Positions 25,081-34,463 of a DNA stretch of 64,000 bases are shown here, piece by piece; positions within the stretch are counted from its first letter, which is position 1; every line of letters begins with the position of its first letter. Source of the stretch: Cohnella terricola (GTDB lineage Bacteria > Bacillota > Bacilli > Paenibacillales > Paenibacillaceae); contig NZ_VNJJ01000004.1 of assembly GCF_007786475.1 (NCBI RefSeq), positions 375,058-439,057 of the forward strand. The letters are read 5' to 3'. The notes below the pieces were generated by a model, which was given only the letters and a program-made list of their open reading frames with translations, was not told where the DNA came from and did not search any database. The position numbers and the translations under genes are program-made.

Positions 25081-26829
25081 CTAGACTTTGAATTGTTTTG
25101 CCAGCTTCGACATCTCGTCCGACATCCGGTTTAACTGCCCCGCGGAAGTCGAGATTTCCTCCATGGACGCGAGTTGTTCCTCCGTAGCCGCCGAGATCGA
25201 TCCGGCCGCGTCGGCCGCCGTTGCGGATATTCCCTCCATCTGCTGCAACGACGCCGCGATTTCCTGCGCGCTGGCGGACATCTGCTCGGCTGCCGCCGAT
25301 GCGTCCTCGGCTTGTTCGGCAACGCTGCGCGTCGCTTGCAGAATGCGCGTAAACGCTTCTCCCGTCTGCTGAATAGCCGACGTGCCGTCCCTCACGTCTC
25401 GCTCGCTCTTCTCCATGGATTCTCCCGCCGTGGAGATGTCGGCGACGATGGCATCGATGAGCTCCGCGACTTGCGCGGCCGATTCGTCGGAGCGCTCCGC
25501 CAATTTGCGAATTTCTCCGGCGACGACAGCGAAGCCTTTGCCGTGTTCTCCAGCGCGTGCCGCCTCGATCGAGGCGTTCAACGCAAGGAGATTCGTCTGC
25601 GACGCGATTTCTCGGATCGCATTCGAGATCTCGCCGATCTGCTGCGAACGTTCCTCCAAGCGGCCGACGACATCGCCCAATTCTTCTACCGCGCCGCTGA
25701 TCGCGCCCATCTGCTCGGATGACCGAAGGATCAAGCGCTCTCCATCTTCCGCTTCCTCCAATGTCGCCGAAGAGGCTTCGAACGTCGTCGCCGCCGAATG
25801 GGCGATTCTTCCGATCCCCGCCGTCATCTCTTCCATCGCTTTGGATGTCTCTTCGATGCTCGTCGCCTGCGTCTCGTTGCTTGACGCGAGCTCCGTAATG
25901 GATTCGGATGTCTGACGGGACGCGCGAACCGATTCTTCGATGACGGTCGCCAGGCGGTTCGAGGACGAGGCCAAAGCGTTGGCGCTAAGCAGTTGATTGC
26001 CTGTCAGCTCCCTAAGGTTATGGGTCAAATGGTTAAACGAGCCGGTCAACTGCCCGATCTCGTCCTTATTCCGCACTCGCAGTTCGTCGTCCGTTAAATC
26101 TCCCTGCGCAATTTTCTCCGCTTGTTGCGTCAATCGTCTGATCGGGCGAGATACGTGCTCCGCGAATAGAACGAGGGCGATAAGCCCTACGAACAGACAT
26201 GCCCCGAGCGTGATCGCCATCGTTTTCAGAATATCGCGTTGTCCGCCGTTGTAGTCCTGCATGTACGAGCCTGCCGCGATGATCCAGCCCCACTTCGGAT
26301 TCATCTCGGAATATACAACTTTGCGTGCCGTGCTTGAGGAATCGGGGAGCGGCCAATCGTAATAGGTAATGCCCCCACCGTCAAGCGCTGCCTTTACGAC
26401 TTCCTGTATATAATACGCTCCGTCCGACGATTGCTTGTCCCAGATATTCTGACCTTCCATATTCGGATGGGCCAGCAGGGTGCCCTTGTCGTCTATGACG
26501 TAGAAGTACCCGCTTTCTCCCAAATCTATCGTTTTGTTGATCGGCCTCGTTTGGTCGGCCTGCTTCTCCCCGAGGAGAAGTACGCGTAATTCCTCTTCCG
26601 CTTCCTCTCGTGTCAACGAGCCGTGCTCGACGGCCCGATCAAGCGTATTGAGCATCTCGCTCGCCATTCTCACGTTGTTTCTCAAGCCGTTCTGGATCAA
26701 CTGGCCCGTCTCGTCGGATGCGACCTTGTAAGTCACCCCTCCGAGCACGAAGATCGGCACAATAAGCAGAAAGAAGCATACAATCAACAATTTTTTTCGG
26801 ATCGTTAATTTGAATAAGCCTTTGGTCAT
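25081..26829 (-). CDS. Methyl-accepting chemotaxis protein with Cache-type sensor
   Basis: A 582-residue chemoreceptor. A first membrane helix (about residues 10-32) is followed by an extracellular single-Cache domain ([38 protein letters not shown]), a second helix near 205-225, a HAMP linker ([19 protein letters not shown]) and a signalling domain. The domain carries the conserved hairpin tip [41 protein letters not shown], here given only by its ends. It should sense a small molecule and drive CheA. GGGGGAG precedes the ATG. No che genes are nearby. Confidence 0.93.
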   Translation of the reverse strand: MTKGLFKLTIRKKLLIVCFFLLIVPIFVLGGVTYKVASDETGQLIQNGLRNNVRMASEMLNTLDRAVEHGSLTREEAEEELRVLLLGEKQADQTRPINKTIDLGESGYFYVIDDKGTLLAHPNMEGQNIWDKQSSDGAYYIQEVVKAALDGGGITYYDWPLPDSSSTARKVVYSEMNPKWGWIIAAGSYMQDYNGGQRDILKTMAITLGACLFVGLIALVLFAEHVSRPIRRLTQQAEKIAQGDLTDDELRVRNKDEIGQLTGSFNHLTHNLRELTGNQLLSANALASSSNRLATVIEESVRASRQTSESITELASSNETQATSIEETSKAMEEMTAGIGRIAHSAATTFEASSATLEEAEDGERLILRSSEQMGAISGAVEELGDVVGRLEERSQQIGEISNAIREIASQTNLLALNASIEAARAGEHGKGFAVVAGEIRKLAERSDESAAQVAELIDAIVADISTAGESMEKSERDVRDGTSAIQQTGEAFTRILQATRSVAEQAEDASAAAEQMSASAQEIAASLQQMEGISATAADAAGSISAATEEQLASMEEISTSAGQLNRMSDEMSKLAKQFKV

Positions 26830-27060
26830 ATTTGCTCTCCCCCACGTTGCGATTCAGGTATTTTTTTCCAATGACTTTATCTGTGGAACCATCATACCAG
26901 ATGAAAAAGTTTCCTATTCGCGAAATTCGCCAGGTTTTGGGGCAATTGTGTGAACTTGCGAACGATGCGCGAAGAGCGATTTCGGAGCAAATGCCCCGCC
27001 GGGAAAAATGTTATACTGGAGAGATCACGTTTAGATTAATCGCTCTCGGGAGACTTACAA

Positions 27061-28707
27061 ATGATACCGACCTATGAATTGGACGACGATGAATGGAATC
27101 AGCTCGTCCAAGACGTTGCCGATCATTTCGGCGAAGTGATTCTGAACAGAGGCTTTCAATATTTCAAACAAGGCCGTGTGGTCAAGCTGACCATGCCCTC
27201 TCACAGGATCGTCAAAGCGATGGTCGAGGGCGGCGAGTATTATCATGTCACGCTTGATTTGAACGACTTTAAGACCAGCCGTTGCGACTGTCCGGTCGGC
27301 AGCTACTGCAAGCATATGTTCGCGGCGATTCTCAAATATGCCGATATTCACAACCGCTCGGTGCACGCGCTTGTCAACGCTAAGTCCGCAGTTAAATCGA
27401 CGTCCTCGGTTTCTCCAGTAAGATCGTACAATCAGGCGAAGCAGGAAGCGGCCCAAAAAGCGGCGGAAAATTACGCGCAGCTGCGGCAGCAGATTTCGCG
27501 GATTCCAGAAATGAACGTATCGGAATGGCATGAGTGGTTTGGACTAGCGACCGAGCGCCTGATGCAAAGTTCCCGAAACACGCAGTTCGTCAACGATGCG
27601 CTCGCTTCGATCTATAAATACAAACCGGCACTTCCGCAAAAGATCGATGCCTTCTTCGTTCTGCATGCTCAGCTCTTCGTTCTGTCGAAGCTCACGAAAC
27701 AACCGCAGGACCAATCGGGCTACATTTATTCCTATCTCGCTTTCCACGCCCACCACGCAGCCTCGGACTTGCAGGAAAAGATCGGGCAGCGCATCGCCAA
27801 TGTGGCTTCGATGGCACGAGAGCCCGATAGCTCCGATGCAGTGGAGCAGACTTTAGGCTATTTGCGCGGGGAAATGCTCGCGGAAACGAACGAAAACCAT
27901 TACTTTATGTATCATTATTTCAACGTATGGAGCAGTTGGGTCCTTCCCGGCTTGCCTGTCGGCAGTCTGGAATCGTTCTGCGACGGCGAGCTCTTCCGCA
28001 TTGAAGAAACCGCCAATGGACTGGACTCGTCCGGATTCGCGCTGGCGATGGCCCAGGTCGGAATGCGCCTGTTCCAAGCCCGGGACGAAGACGCATGGAA
28101 GCAGCTTAACGATGGGAAGAATTCGTTCGATATTCCTCACGATCTACTGCTATACTTCCTGTCCCGACTCGCGCTATCCGAGGAGTGGAACCGCATGGCG
28201 GCTTGGCTGACCCAGGTTGCTCCCCTGCTGGCTGGTCGGAGACACAACGGCATTCGTCCTTACTCCGAATACTGGGAGCTCGCGATCCGCCACGTTCCCG
28301 AAGCCGAGCCGCAAATGTGGAACGCGCTCGTCTCGCTGCTTCCGCATTCGCGGACGGTTTACGAAGAAATGCTGATGGCTCGCGGCAGTTGGGAACGCTG
28401 GATGGATCTCCACCTGAGTCTGGACAGCGATCCGATGGATTTCCGCGTGACTGATCTGGCCCCGTTGGAGAAAAACGCGCCCGAGGTGCTTCTCCCCTTC
28501 TACCATCAAGCCGTCGAGCGATACGTCCTGCTTAAAAACAGAGACAGCTACAAAACGGCGGTAAGGTTGCTTAAGAGGCTTGCCAAACTGTACAAAAAAC
28601 TGAAGAAGGAATCGCGTTGGGAGTTCTTCCTCTCCTCCTTCACGGAACGTCATAACCGGCTGCGTGCATTGCAAGAGGAGCTTCGGAAAGGAAAACTGCT
28701 GCCATGA
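27061..28707 (+). CDS. SWIM zinc-finger protein paired with an SNF2 helicase
   Basis: A 548-residue cytosolic protein with one recognisable domain: a SWIM zinc finger near residues 78-93 (CDCPVGSYCKHMFA, the CxC...CxH pattern). The N-terminal YFKQGRVVKL part is the usual lead-in. The rest is alpha-helical and unassigned. SWIM fingers bind DNA or protein. Its stop overlaps the SNF2 start as ATGA, and the same pairing is common in Bacilli, so the two proteins probably form a DNA-remodelling complex. Exact role unknown. Confidence 0.82.
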   Translation: MIPTYELDDDEWNQLVQDVADHFGEVILNRGFQYFKQGRVVKLTMPSHRIVKAMVEGGEYYHVTLDLNDFKTSRCDCPVGSYCKHMFAAILKYADIHNRSVHALVNAKSAVKSTSSVSPVRSYNQAKQEAAQKAAENYAQLRQQISRIPEMNVSEWHEWFGLATERLMQSSRNTQFVNDALASIYKYKPALPQKIDAFFVLHAQLFVLSKLTKQPQDQSGYIYSYLAFHAHHAASDLQEKIGQRIANVASMAREPDSSDAVEQTLGYLRGEMLAETNENHYFMYHYFNVWSSWVLPGLPVGSLESFCDGELFRIEETANGLDSSGFALAMAQVGMRLFQARDEDAWKQLNDGKNSFDIPHDLLLYFLSRLALSEEWNRMAAWLTQVAPLLAGRRHNGIRPYSEYWELAIRHVPEAEPQMWNALVSLLPHSRTVYEEMLMARGSWERWMDLHLSLDSDPMDFRVTDLAPLEKNAPEVLLPFYHQAVERYVLLKNRDSYKTAVRLLKRLAKLYKKLKKESRWEFFLSSFTERHNRLRALQEELRKGKLLP

Positions 28708-31685
28708 TCATAAGTAATTATTCGGAAACGCTCCATATTCGCCTGCTGCTCGGCGGATACGGGGACGCTCTTATACATGGATGGTTTAACGAAAATAACA
28801 GCGCGACCGGGGTCAGGCTCAAGCAGGCTCTTTTTGCCTGGCATGAGCCGTCCTTCTACGGAACCGAACTGGCTGCGCACCGTCTCGAAGAGATCGAAGC
28901 GGTCGTGCTGCCATCCGAGATGGTCATACCATTTTTCGCCGAGCCTAAGCTCCTCCGTCATATCGAGTGGGTGTGGGACGAAGATGCCGCTCGTTTGATC
29001 CGACTCGCTCCCATGCTTCATCACCGGATAGAGTACAAACAATATTATCCGAGCTATGCGGCTTTCTTATCGGACAAACTGCTGCAATGGACTTGGGACG
29101 ATGATACGTTCACCGGTGAAGAGCAAGCGCTGTTTAAAGAAGCATCGGAGCATGAGGAATTTATGATCGGGCTTCGTGCCGCGTTCTCCGCTGCGGTCTT
29201 TCATGCCCACTACGGGACGGCTGCGGCGGCAAGCGATCTCCGCCGGGAGTTCCCCTCGCTATTCTCCAAGACGGACGCGGGCGTGGCCGGATTGGACGAA
29301 AGGGACTGGCTCGTCGCGATCGGCTGGAAAGCGGATGATGCGCCTTTCCGCCCGGCGCTGCAACTGCTTGAGCCGGACGATGCGGATGAAACCTGGCGTC
29401 TGAGGCTCGTTCTGCAGGATAGGAAGGAAGAAGCGGCGGTCTACCCCGCTCGCATGACGGCAGGCGGTGAACTGCTCGGCTCTTGGCCGAGCGTATGGAC
29501 GCCGCATATCCAACAGCGCTCCGGAAACTGGCTGGAGCGGTTGCTTGCCATCATGCCCGATGACCGGTTTAACGGGTCGCGAGACGACGTCTTCGCGGAA
29601 CCGCTTAGCGACGAAGCCGCATGGCGGTTCTTAACGGCGGACAGCCAGCGTCTGCTCGAAGCCGGCTGGCATGTGCTGCTTCCGGCCTGGTGGGAAACCG
29701 CCAGCCGGAAGAAACCCCGGCTTCGCGCCAAGGTAGGAGCCGGAGAGGGTACCCGAGCCGGCGGATCACTATTCGGCCTCGATGCCCTGATCGACTTCGA
29801 TTGGCGTATCGCCATCGGCGACGTCGATCTATCGGAAGCGGAGTTCGCCGAGCTCGTCGCTCGCAACGCAAGGCTGGTACGCTTTCGCGGCCAGTGGATC
29901 CAACTCGATCCCGCCCTGCTTGCGCAGATCCGCAAGGCGATGGCCGCCGTCGACAAGCAGCAAGGACTGAGCTTTCAAGACGTGCTACAAATGCATCTGC
30001 TCGGAGACGATTCTTTCGCCGGGAACGACCCCGACTCCGGGGAGCAAGAAGCCGAACGGGAGGAACGAATTCGGCTCGAGGTCGAACTGAACGAGCATCT
30101 CGTCAAGCTGATCGGCCAGCTCAATCAACAGAGCGAGCAGCCTAAGCTGCCCGTTCCGTCGGGGCTTCGGGCGGAGCTTCGCCCCTATCAGCAAGAAGGC
30201 TACGCCTGGTTATCATTCCTGCGGCGTTTCGGTCTGGGAGCTTGCCTTGCGGACGATATGGGGCTTGGGAAGACGGTCCAGCTCATCGCTTATCTGCTGC
30301 GCATCCAGGAGACAACTCCGACGGATGCAGATGGCAGCAAGCTTCCTTCCCTGATCGTCTGCCCGACTTCCGTACTCGGGAACTGGCAGAAGGAGATCAG
30401 CCGCTTCGCTCCTTCTTTGAAGGTGATGCTTCATTACGGAAGCGGACGTTTGGCCGGAGAAGCTTTCGCCCTCGAAGCCAAACAAGCCGATGTCGTGCTG
30501 ACTTCTTACGCGACATGTTCGCTTGACCAAGAGACGCTGCAAGGACTGACCTGGACCTCGATCAGTCTGGACGAAGCGCAAAATATCAAGAACGCCCAAA
30601 CGAAACAATCGGCGGCCGTTCGCAGCCTTCCCGCTAGGCACCGCATCGCGCTGACCGGAACGCCGATCGAGAACAGGTTGGCCGAGCTATGGTCTTTGTA
30701 CGATTTTATCAATCCCGGTTATTTGGGCAGCTCCCGCGAATTCAACAATCGGTTTGCCGCCGCCGTCGAGAAAGACAAGGACGAACGGATCACAACCGAC
30801 TTGCAGAAGCTGATCAAGCCGTTCATGTTGCGGCGCAAGAAGAAAGATCCGGCCATCCAGCTCGATCTGCCGGAGAAGAACGAAATGAAAACCTACGTCA
30901 ATCTGACCGCCGAGCAAGGCGCGCTCTATGAGCAAACCGTCAACGAATTGATGGAAAAAATGCAAAAGCTAGAGGGAATCGAGCGCAAAGGGGCGATATT
31001 GGCCACGTTGACCCGATTAAAGCAGTTATGCGACCATCCGCTTCTGTTGACGAAGGAAGCTTTGCCGGAATCGTCCGGTGCTGCAACCGATGATTCCCGA
31101 CTTGACGTTGAAGCGTTGATCGCCCGGTCCGCCAAGCTGGAGCGCCTGCTCGCGATGGTGAAGGAACTGCGCGAGGAAGGCGAGCGCTGCCTGATCTTTA
31201 CGCAATATATCGGCATGGGCGAGATGCTGCGGCAGGTGCTGGAGCAAGAGCTGCAGGAGCCTGTGCTCTACTTGAACGGGAGCACCTCCAAAGCCGCCCG
31301 GGACAACATGATCGAGCAATTCCAGGCGGCCTCGCCGCCCGGCTCCGATCGTCCTGGCCCCGGCGCGTTCATTCTCTCGCTGAAAGCTGGCGGCGTCGGC
31401 CTGAACCTGACGGCGGCGAATCACGTATTCCACTTCGATCGCTGGTGGAATCCGGCCGTCGAGAACCAGGCGACGGACCGCGCTTACCGAATGGGCCAAA
31501 CCAGAGACGTGCAGGTGCACAAGTTCATCTCGCTCGGTACGCTGGAGGAGCGGATCGACGAGATGCTGGAGAACAAGCAGCAGCTCAGCGAGAACGTCAT
31601 CTCGTCTTCCGAAGGATGGATTACCGAACTTTCTACGGATGAATTAAAGGATTTGTTTACTTTAAGGCGCGAATTCGTTGGCTGA
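28704..31685 (+). CDS. SNF2-family DNA helicase/translocase
   Basis: A 993-residue ATPase. The N-terminal ~480 residues are an SNF2-associated bacterial domain. The first RecA lobe begins at ELRPYQQEGYAWL, with Walker A DDMGLGKT, the ICPTSVLGNW motif, DEAQ box SLDEAQNI and motif III ALTGTPIENR. The second lobe carries RCLIFTQY, LSLKAGGVGLNLTAA and the final ATDRAYRMGQ. It should translocate along double-stranded DNA; such proteins act in repair or transcription restart. Translationally coupled to the SWIM gene. A hairpin terminator follows. Confidence 0.93.
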   Translation: MIISNYSETLHIRLLLGGYGDALIHGWFNENNSATGVRLKQALFAWHEPSFYGTELAAHRLEEIEAVVLPSEMVIPFFAEPKLLRHIEWVWDEDAARLIRLAPMLHHRIEYKQYYPSYAAFLSDKLLQWTWDDDTFTGEEQALFKEASEHEEFMIGLRAAFSAAVFHAHYGTAAAASDLRREFPSLFSKTDAGVAGLDERDWLVAIGWKADDAPFRPALQLLEPDDADETWRLRLVLQDRKEEAAVYPARMTAGGELLGSWPSVWTPHIQQRSGNWLERLLAIMPDDRFNGSRDDVFAEPLSDEAAWRFLTADSQRLLEAGWHVLLPAWWETASRKKPRLRAKVGAGEGTRAGGSLFGLDALIDFDWRIAIGDVDLSEAEFAELVARNARLVRFRGQWIQLDPALLAQIRKAMAAVDKQQGLSFQDVLQMHLLGDDSFAGNDPDSGEQEAEREERIRLEVELNEHLVKLIGQLNQQSEQPKLPVPSGLRAELRPYQQEGYAWLSFLRRFGLGACLADDMGLGKTVQLIAYLLRIQETTPTDADGSKLPSLIVCPTSVLGNWQKEISRFAPSLKVMLHYGSGRLAGEAFALEAKQADVVLTSYATCSLDQETLQGLTWTSISLDEAQNIKNAQTKQSAAVRSLPARHRIALTGTPIENRLAELWSLYDFINPGYLGSSREFNNRFAAAVEKDKDERITTDLQKLIKPFMLRRKKKDPAIQLDLPEKNEMKTYVNLTAEQGALYEQTVNELMEKMQKLEGIERKGAILATLTRLKQLCDHPLLLTKEALPESSGAATDDSRLDVEALIARSAKLERLLAMVKELREEGERCLIFTQYIGMGEMLRQVLEQELQEPVLYLNGSTSKAARDNMIEQFQAASPPGSDRPGPGAFILSLKAGGVGLNLTAANHVFHFDRWWNPAVENQATDRAYRMGQTRDVQVHKFISLGTLEERIDEMLENKQQLSENVISSSEGWITELSTDELKDLFTLRREFVG

Positions 31686-31697
31686 CGAGCGCGCGAA

Positions 31698-31733
31698 GAA
31701 ACCTGCCGAAGCGTATGTCGGCAGGTTTCTTTA
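31698..31733 (+). terminator. Terminator of the SWIM/SNF2 operon
   Basis: GAAACCTGCCGA (31698-31709) pairs with TCGGCAGGTTTC (31718-31729), followed by TTTAT. Confidence 0.85.
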
Positions 31734-31746
31734 TCATCAGGCACGT

Positions 31747-32025
31747 TTAGTAATGACGTTGAATTTTCGCCTTCTTAATGATTCGGCGAACCGCGACGTT
31801 TCCCGCGATTATCGCCAGTGAACCGGTGAGGATGCCTACGGACGCGGTGGTCGGCATGGTCGCCCCGATGCCCGACGCTATCGTGCCCGCGGTCACGCCG
31901 AGGGTAATTCCGATCGCCGTCACGACAACGCCTAAAGCTTTGCCAAACCCGGACATATAACCGGTACCGACGGTAGTCGCGCAAGCTATGGACGTGAATA
32001 CGCCGGCTATGATCAACAGAAGCAT
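31747..32025 (-). CDS. Small Gly/Ala-rich membrane protein
   Basis: A 92-residue hydrophobic protein with three predicted helices rich in Gly, Ala and Thr (GVVVTAIGITLGVTAGTIA, then GILTGSLAIIAGNVAV) and a basic tail (RRIIKKAKIQRH). The topology suggests an integral membrane protein with a cytosolic C-terminus. The ATG has a GATGAGGTG ribosome site. It is the last gene before the SNF2 terminator region and may be cotranscribed with the LytTR gene upstream (101-bp gap). No family recognised. Confidence 0.6.
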   Translation of the reverse strand: MLLLIIAGVFTSIACATTVGTGYMSGFGKALGVVVTAIGITLGVTAGTIASGIGATMPTTASVGILTGSLAIIAGNVAVRRIIKKAKIQRHY

Positions 32026-32126
32026 ACGATCACCTCATCTAGTAAATGGATTCCCATTACTAGAATGAACAGTTATCGCGAAAGCTAAACCTGGTCGCCG
32101 AGGAAAAAGCGGCGCAACAGGATGAT

Positions 32127-32483
32127 TTATTCATGATCAAAAGCCGCGTCTATCACGGATTTCAGATAGGCCATAATTTGCTTTTGCGTTTTTCTGGGGA
32201 CGGGGACGATCACTTCTCCGATTGCCGTTCGCAACCTAATGATACCCAAGATGCCGTCGAACGTCTCCAAGTAATTCGGATTGATCAACGTGCCTCGATC
32301 CGTGCGAACCAATCCCGATTGTTGAAGCAGACCGGATAGCTGCTTTACCGTGCTGATCATTTTGTACTCGTCGTCGTAGGAATAAATCGTGATATTCCCG
32401 TTCCCGTCGGTTTGCAGGTAAACGATCTCCCGCACGTCGAGCAAATGGTGTTCTCCTCTGCCATTCAACAGCGACAGCAGCAT
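32127..32483 (-). CDS. Stand-alone LytTR DNA-binding regulator
   Basis: A 118-residue protein made of one LytTR domain: HHLLDVREIVYLQTDGNGNITIYS, then LSGLLQQSGLVRTDRGTLINPNYLETF and a final VPVPRKTQKQIMAYL. LytTR domains bind short direct repeats in promoters. There is no receiver domain, so it may respond through a partner or through its own level. ATG 32483 has AGGGGGAG upstream; an in-frame ATG at 32513 is less well placed. It is divergent from an XRE repressor, and a hydrophobic protein gene follows, reminiscent of LytTR plus membrane-inhibitor pairs. Confidence 0.8.
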   Translation of the reverse strand: MLLSLLNGRGEHHLLDVREIVYLQTDGNGNITIYSYDDEYKMISTVKQLSGLLQQSGLVRTDRGTLINPNYLETFDGILGIIRLRTAIGEVIVPVPRKTQKQIMAYLKSVIDAAFDHE

Positions 32484-32533
32484 CGCTCTCCCCCTATCGT
32501 CAGGATGTATCATTCATCCTGATTGTATCTTTA

Positions 32534-32555
32534 AATAGTATTTTTGAATACTATT
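32534..32555. promoter_or_regulatory. Perfect 9-bp-arm palindrome between LytTR and XRE genes
   Basis: Arms AATAGTATT and AATACTATT with a TTTG centre, within the AT-rich divergent promoter region. A candidate operator, most likely of the XRE regulator. Confidence 0.55.
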
Positions 32556-32633
32556 GATGTTTATTTTTGTATTCTTATATGCCTTTTATCGCCTACAGAG
32601 CTTATCTACACTTGTAACTAAGAGGTGTGTACG

Positions 32634-32996
32634 ATGAACAATGAAATTCTCAAGCTTGTGGGCCGACGCATTCGAAGCTTGCGCAAGGAACGGGGACTGT
32701 CCCAGGAACAGCTTGGGGAGAAAGGCGGCTTCCACTATTCCTATATCGGGCAAGTCGAGAGAGGCGAGAAAAACATATCGCTGCTGAATCTGGCCAAAAT
32801 CGCCGATGCGCTCGACGTCAGCCTGTCCCAACTGTTTACGTACATCGACGACGAAGAAAAACGGACGGAATCCGAGACCGACTTGCAGGAGATTCTGTCG
32901 ACGTTACGATACCAGACGCCCAACCAGGTACGGATGGTTCGCAACGTCGTACGGGAGATTCTGGGGGATAGCGATAAATATTCGACGGAGAAATAA
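32634..32996 (+). CDS. XRE-family HTH repressor
   Basis: A 120-residue protein with an N-terminal Cro/C1-type HTH at about residues 6-60 (VGRRIRSLRKERGLSQEQLG, then HYSYIGQVERGEKNISLLNLAKIADAL). A helical C-terminal part (about 66-110) probably serves for oligomerisation. SinR-like in size. ATG 32634 has AGAGG at good spacing; an upstream ATG would add three residues. The adjacent palindrome is its likely binding site. A terminator follows. Confidence 0.88.
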   Translation: MNNEILKLVGRRIRSLRKERGLSQEQLGEKGGFHYSYIGQVERGEKNISLLNLAKIADALDVSLSQLFTYIDDEEKRTESETDLQEILSTLRYQTPNQVRMVRNVVREILGDSDKYSTEK

Positions 32997-32999
32997 TGA

Positions 33000-33024
33000 A
33001 GAGCGCCCGCGGGGGCGCTCTTTG
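33000..33024 (+). terminator. Terminator of the XRE gene
   Basis: GAGCGCCC (33001-33008) and GGGCGCTC (33013-33020) form a GC-rich stem followed by TTTGCTT. Confidence 0.75.
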
Positions 33025-33041
33025 CTTGCTTAATTATTCGT

Positions 33042-33665
33042 TCACGGTCTCGCGTATCGCAAAATAGCCGCGGCTGCTCTTTCCCTTCTGTCCGGGTCTT
33101 CGCTTCGGAGAGCTTGTTTTAGAATGTCCAGCGCTTCCCGGATCGTATCCGGGTCGACCGTCGCGGCGGGTTCCGCAGCATTGGGCTCCGCTCCGGCGAG
33201 AAGCGGCAATATCCATTCTTCCAGACGCGTTGTCGAGAACGGATAACCCGCGATTCCGAAAGAACCCGCCAGCCATTCCCGCACGAAGGCGTTCATTTCG
33301 TATAAAGGAACGCTCTTCAGCCACGTAACGCCCCTTCTGTGGCATGTGCCGTCATCATCCGAATCCGAGCTCTCCACATAAAAATAATCGCCGACGTCGC
33401 CTAAGTAAACAAACTCGCTATCCGGAACCAGAACATAATCCCCGTCCTGCATGCGATGAACGAACATTTCGATCTCTTCCAGGCTTTGGACGAGCTCGTA
33501 GCCCTTAACTTCGCTGACGTCGGCTAGTCTACCTTGGATTTCTTCCTTGCTCGTCTTCTCTAGATCTCCAAGTCCCGGATAGCCGATGCTAACAAAATTG
33601 TCCTTCAGAAACTCCTTCATTCGGTCGATCCCCAAGCTTTCGGGTTTGATTGCGTACAAGTTCAT
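33042..33665 (-). CDS. Protein resembling the N-terminal domain of Mrr-like restriction enzymes
   Basis: A 207-residue protein. The first ~125 residues (NFVSIGYPGLGDLEK, then GDYVLVPDSEFVYLGDVGDYFYVESS and GTCHRRGVTWL) match the domain found ahead of Mrr-type nuclease domains in type IV-like restriction proteins. Here no nuclease (D...ExK) follows. The rest is a short helical tail with a Pro/Ala linker (AEPAATVD). It could sense modified DNA or nucleotides as a stand-alone regulator. ATG 33665 has GGAGG 8 bp upstream; the GTG at 33683 overlaps that site. Array C lies upstream. Confidence 0.6.
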   Translation of the reverse strand: MNLYAIKPESLGIDRMKEFLKDNFVSIGYPGLGDLEKTSKEEIQGRLADVSEVKGYELVQSLEEIEMFVHRMQDGDYVLVPDSEFVYLGDVGDYFYVESSDSDDDGTCHRRGVTWLKSVPLYEMNAFVREWLAGSFGIAGYPFSTTRLEEWILPLLAGAEPNAAEPAATVDPDTIREALDILKQALRSEDPDRRERAAAAILRYARP

Positions 33666-33811
33666 CCGTAATTCCTCCGACACATGATGGCGTTAGCACC
33701 GATTCTAATTCGTATTGCGCTTTTTTGCAATGAGGGGGGACGGCGACGGCAGGACATTGGGGTGAACGGCAGTGGGGCGGTTGTCCGAAAGTTGCCATGC
33801 GCCAGGTCAGC

Positions 33812-34243
33812 CATTGCTGCATTTTGCGACAATGAGAGGGTCACGTGCGGGAGTGTGATCGTCATTGCTGTATTTTGCGACAATGAGGGGGTTTCGTGCG
33901 GGAGTGTGCTCGCCATTGCTGCATTTTGCGACAATGAGAGGGTCACGTGCGGGAGTGTGATCGTCATTGCTGCATTTTGCGACAATGAGAGGGTTGCGTG
34001 CGGGGGCGTGCTCGCCATTGCTGCATTTTGCGACAATGAGGGGGTTTAGTGCGGGGGTATGATCGCCATTGCTGCATTTTGCGACAATGAGGGGGTCACG
34101 TGCGGGAGTGTGCTCGCCATTGCTGCATTTTGCGACAATGAGAGGGTTTCGTGCGGGAGTGTGCTCGCCATTGCTGCATTTTGCGACAATGAGAGGGTAT
34201 CGTGCGGGAGTGTGCTCGCCATTGCTGCATTTTGCGACAATGG
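33812..34243. repeat. Tandem array C, 51-bp period, 8.5 copies
   Basis: CATTGCTG starts at 33812, 33863, 33914, 33965, 34016, 34067, 34118, 34169 and 34220, eight exact 51-bp steps. The core CATTGCTGCATTTTGCGACA is followed by a variable half around GTGCGGGAGTGTG. CATTG and CAATG flank the core as inverted arms. Several neighbouring units alternate between GATCG and GCTCG ends, suggesting a two-unit higher-order repeat. There are no unique spacers, so it is not a CRISPR. Confidence 0.95.
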
Positions 34244-34296
34244 CAGCGGCAGAGCGGGTATTCACTGCTCATTGGCTGAAATTTGGCGGATTTAGC

Positions 34297-34398
34297 GGTC
34301 TGCGGGACAGTTACAGCGCACTTGGACAGGAGTTTGGCGGATATAACGGTCTGCGAGACCGTTACAGCACACGTGGACGAGGGGTTGGCAGCGGGGAA
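34297..34398. repeat. Array E, two 51-bp units of family 1
   Basis: GGTCTGCGGGAC at 34297 and GGTCTGCGAGACC at 34348, exactly 51 bp apart; TTTGGCGGA also recurs at 51 bp (34281 and 34332), so a decayed third copy precedes. The second unit matches the array at 56.2 kb closely, sharing GGTCTGCGAGACCGTT and CGTGGACG at the same offsets. It directly adjoins array C. Confidence 0.85.
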
Positions 34399-34406
34399 TC
34401 GACACC

Positions 34407-34459
34407 AAAAAAAAACTATCCCTCGGGATCATTTCTGACCCTTTGGGATAGCTTTTTTT
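34407..34459. terminator. Bidirectional terminator at the end of the mannosidase operon
   Basis: ACTATCCC and GGGATAG arms (34417-34423 with 34445-34451) flanked by a nine-A tract on the left and a seven-T tract on the right. It can stop transcription in both directions. Confidence 0.9.
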
Positions 34460-34463
34460 CTCA

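Noticed and set aside
26832..27077. 81-residue ORF before the SWIM gene
   Set aside because: It overlaps the SWIM start in another frame, lacks a ribosome site and resembles no family.
33812..34243. CRISPR array
   Set aside because: Repeats are contiguous 51-bp units with no unique spacers, and no cas genes are in the window.
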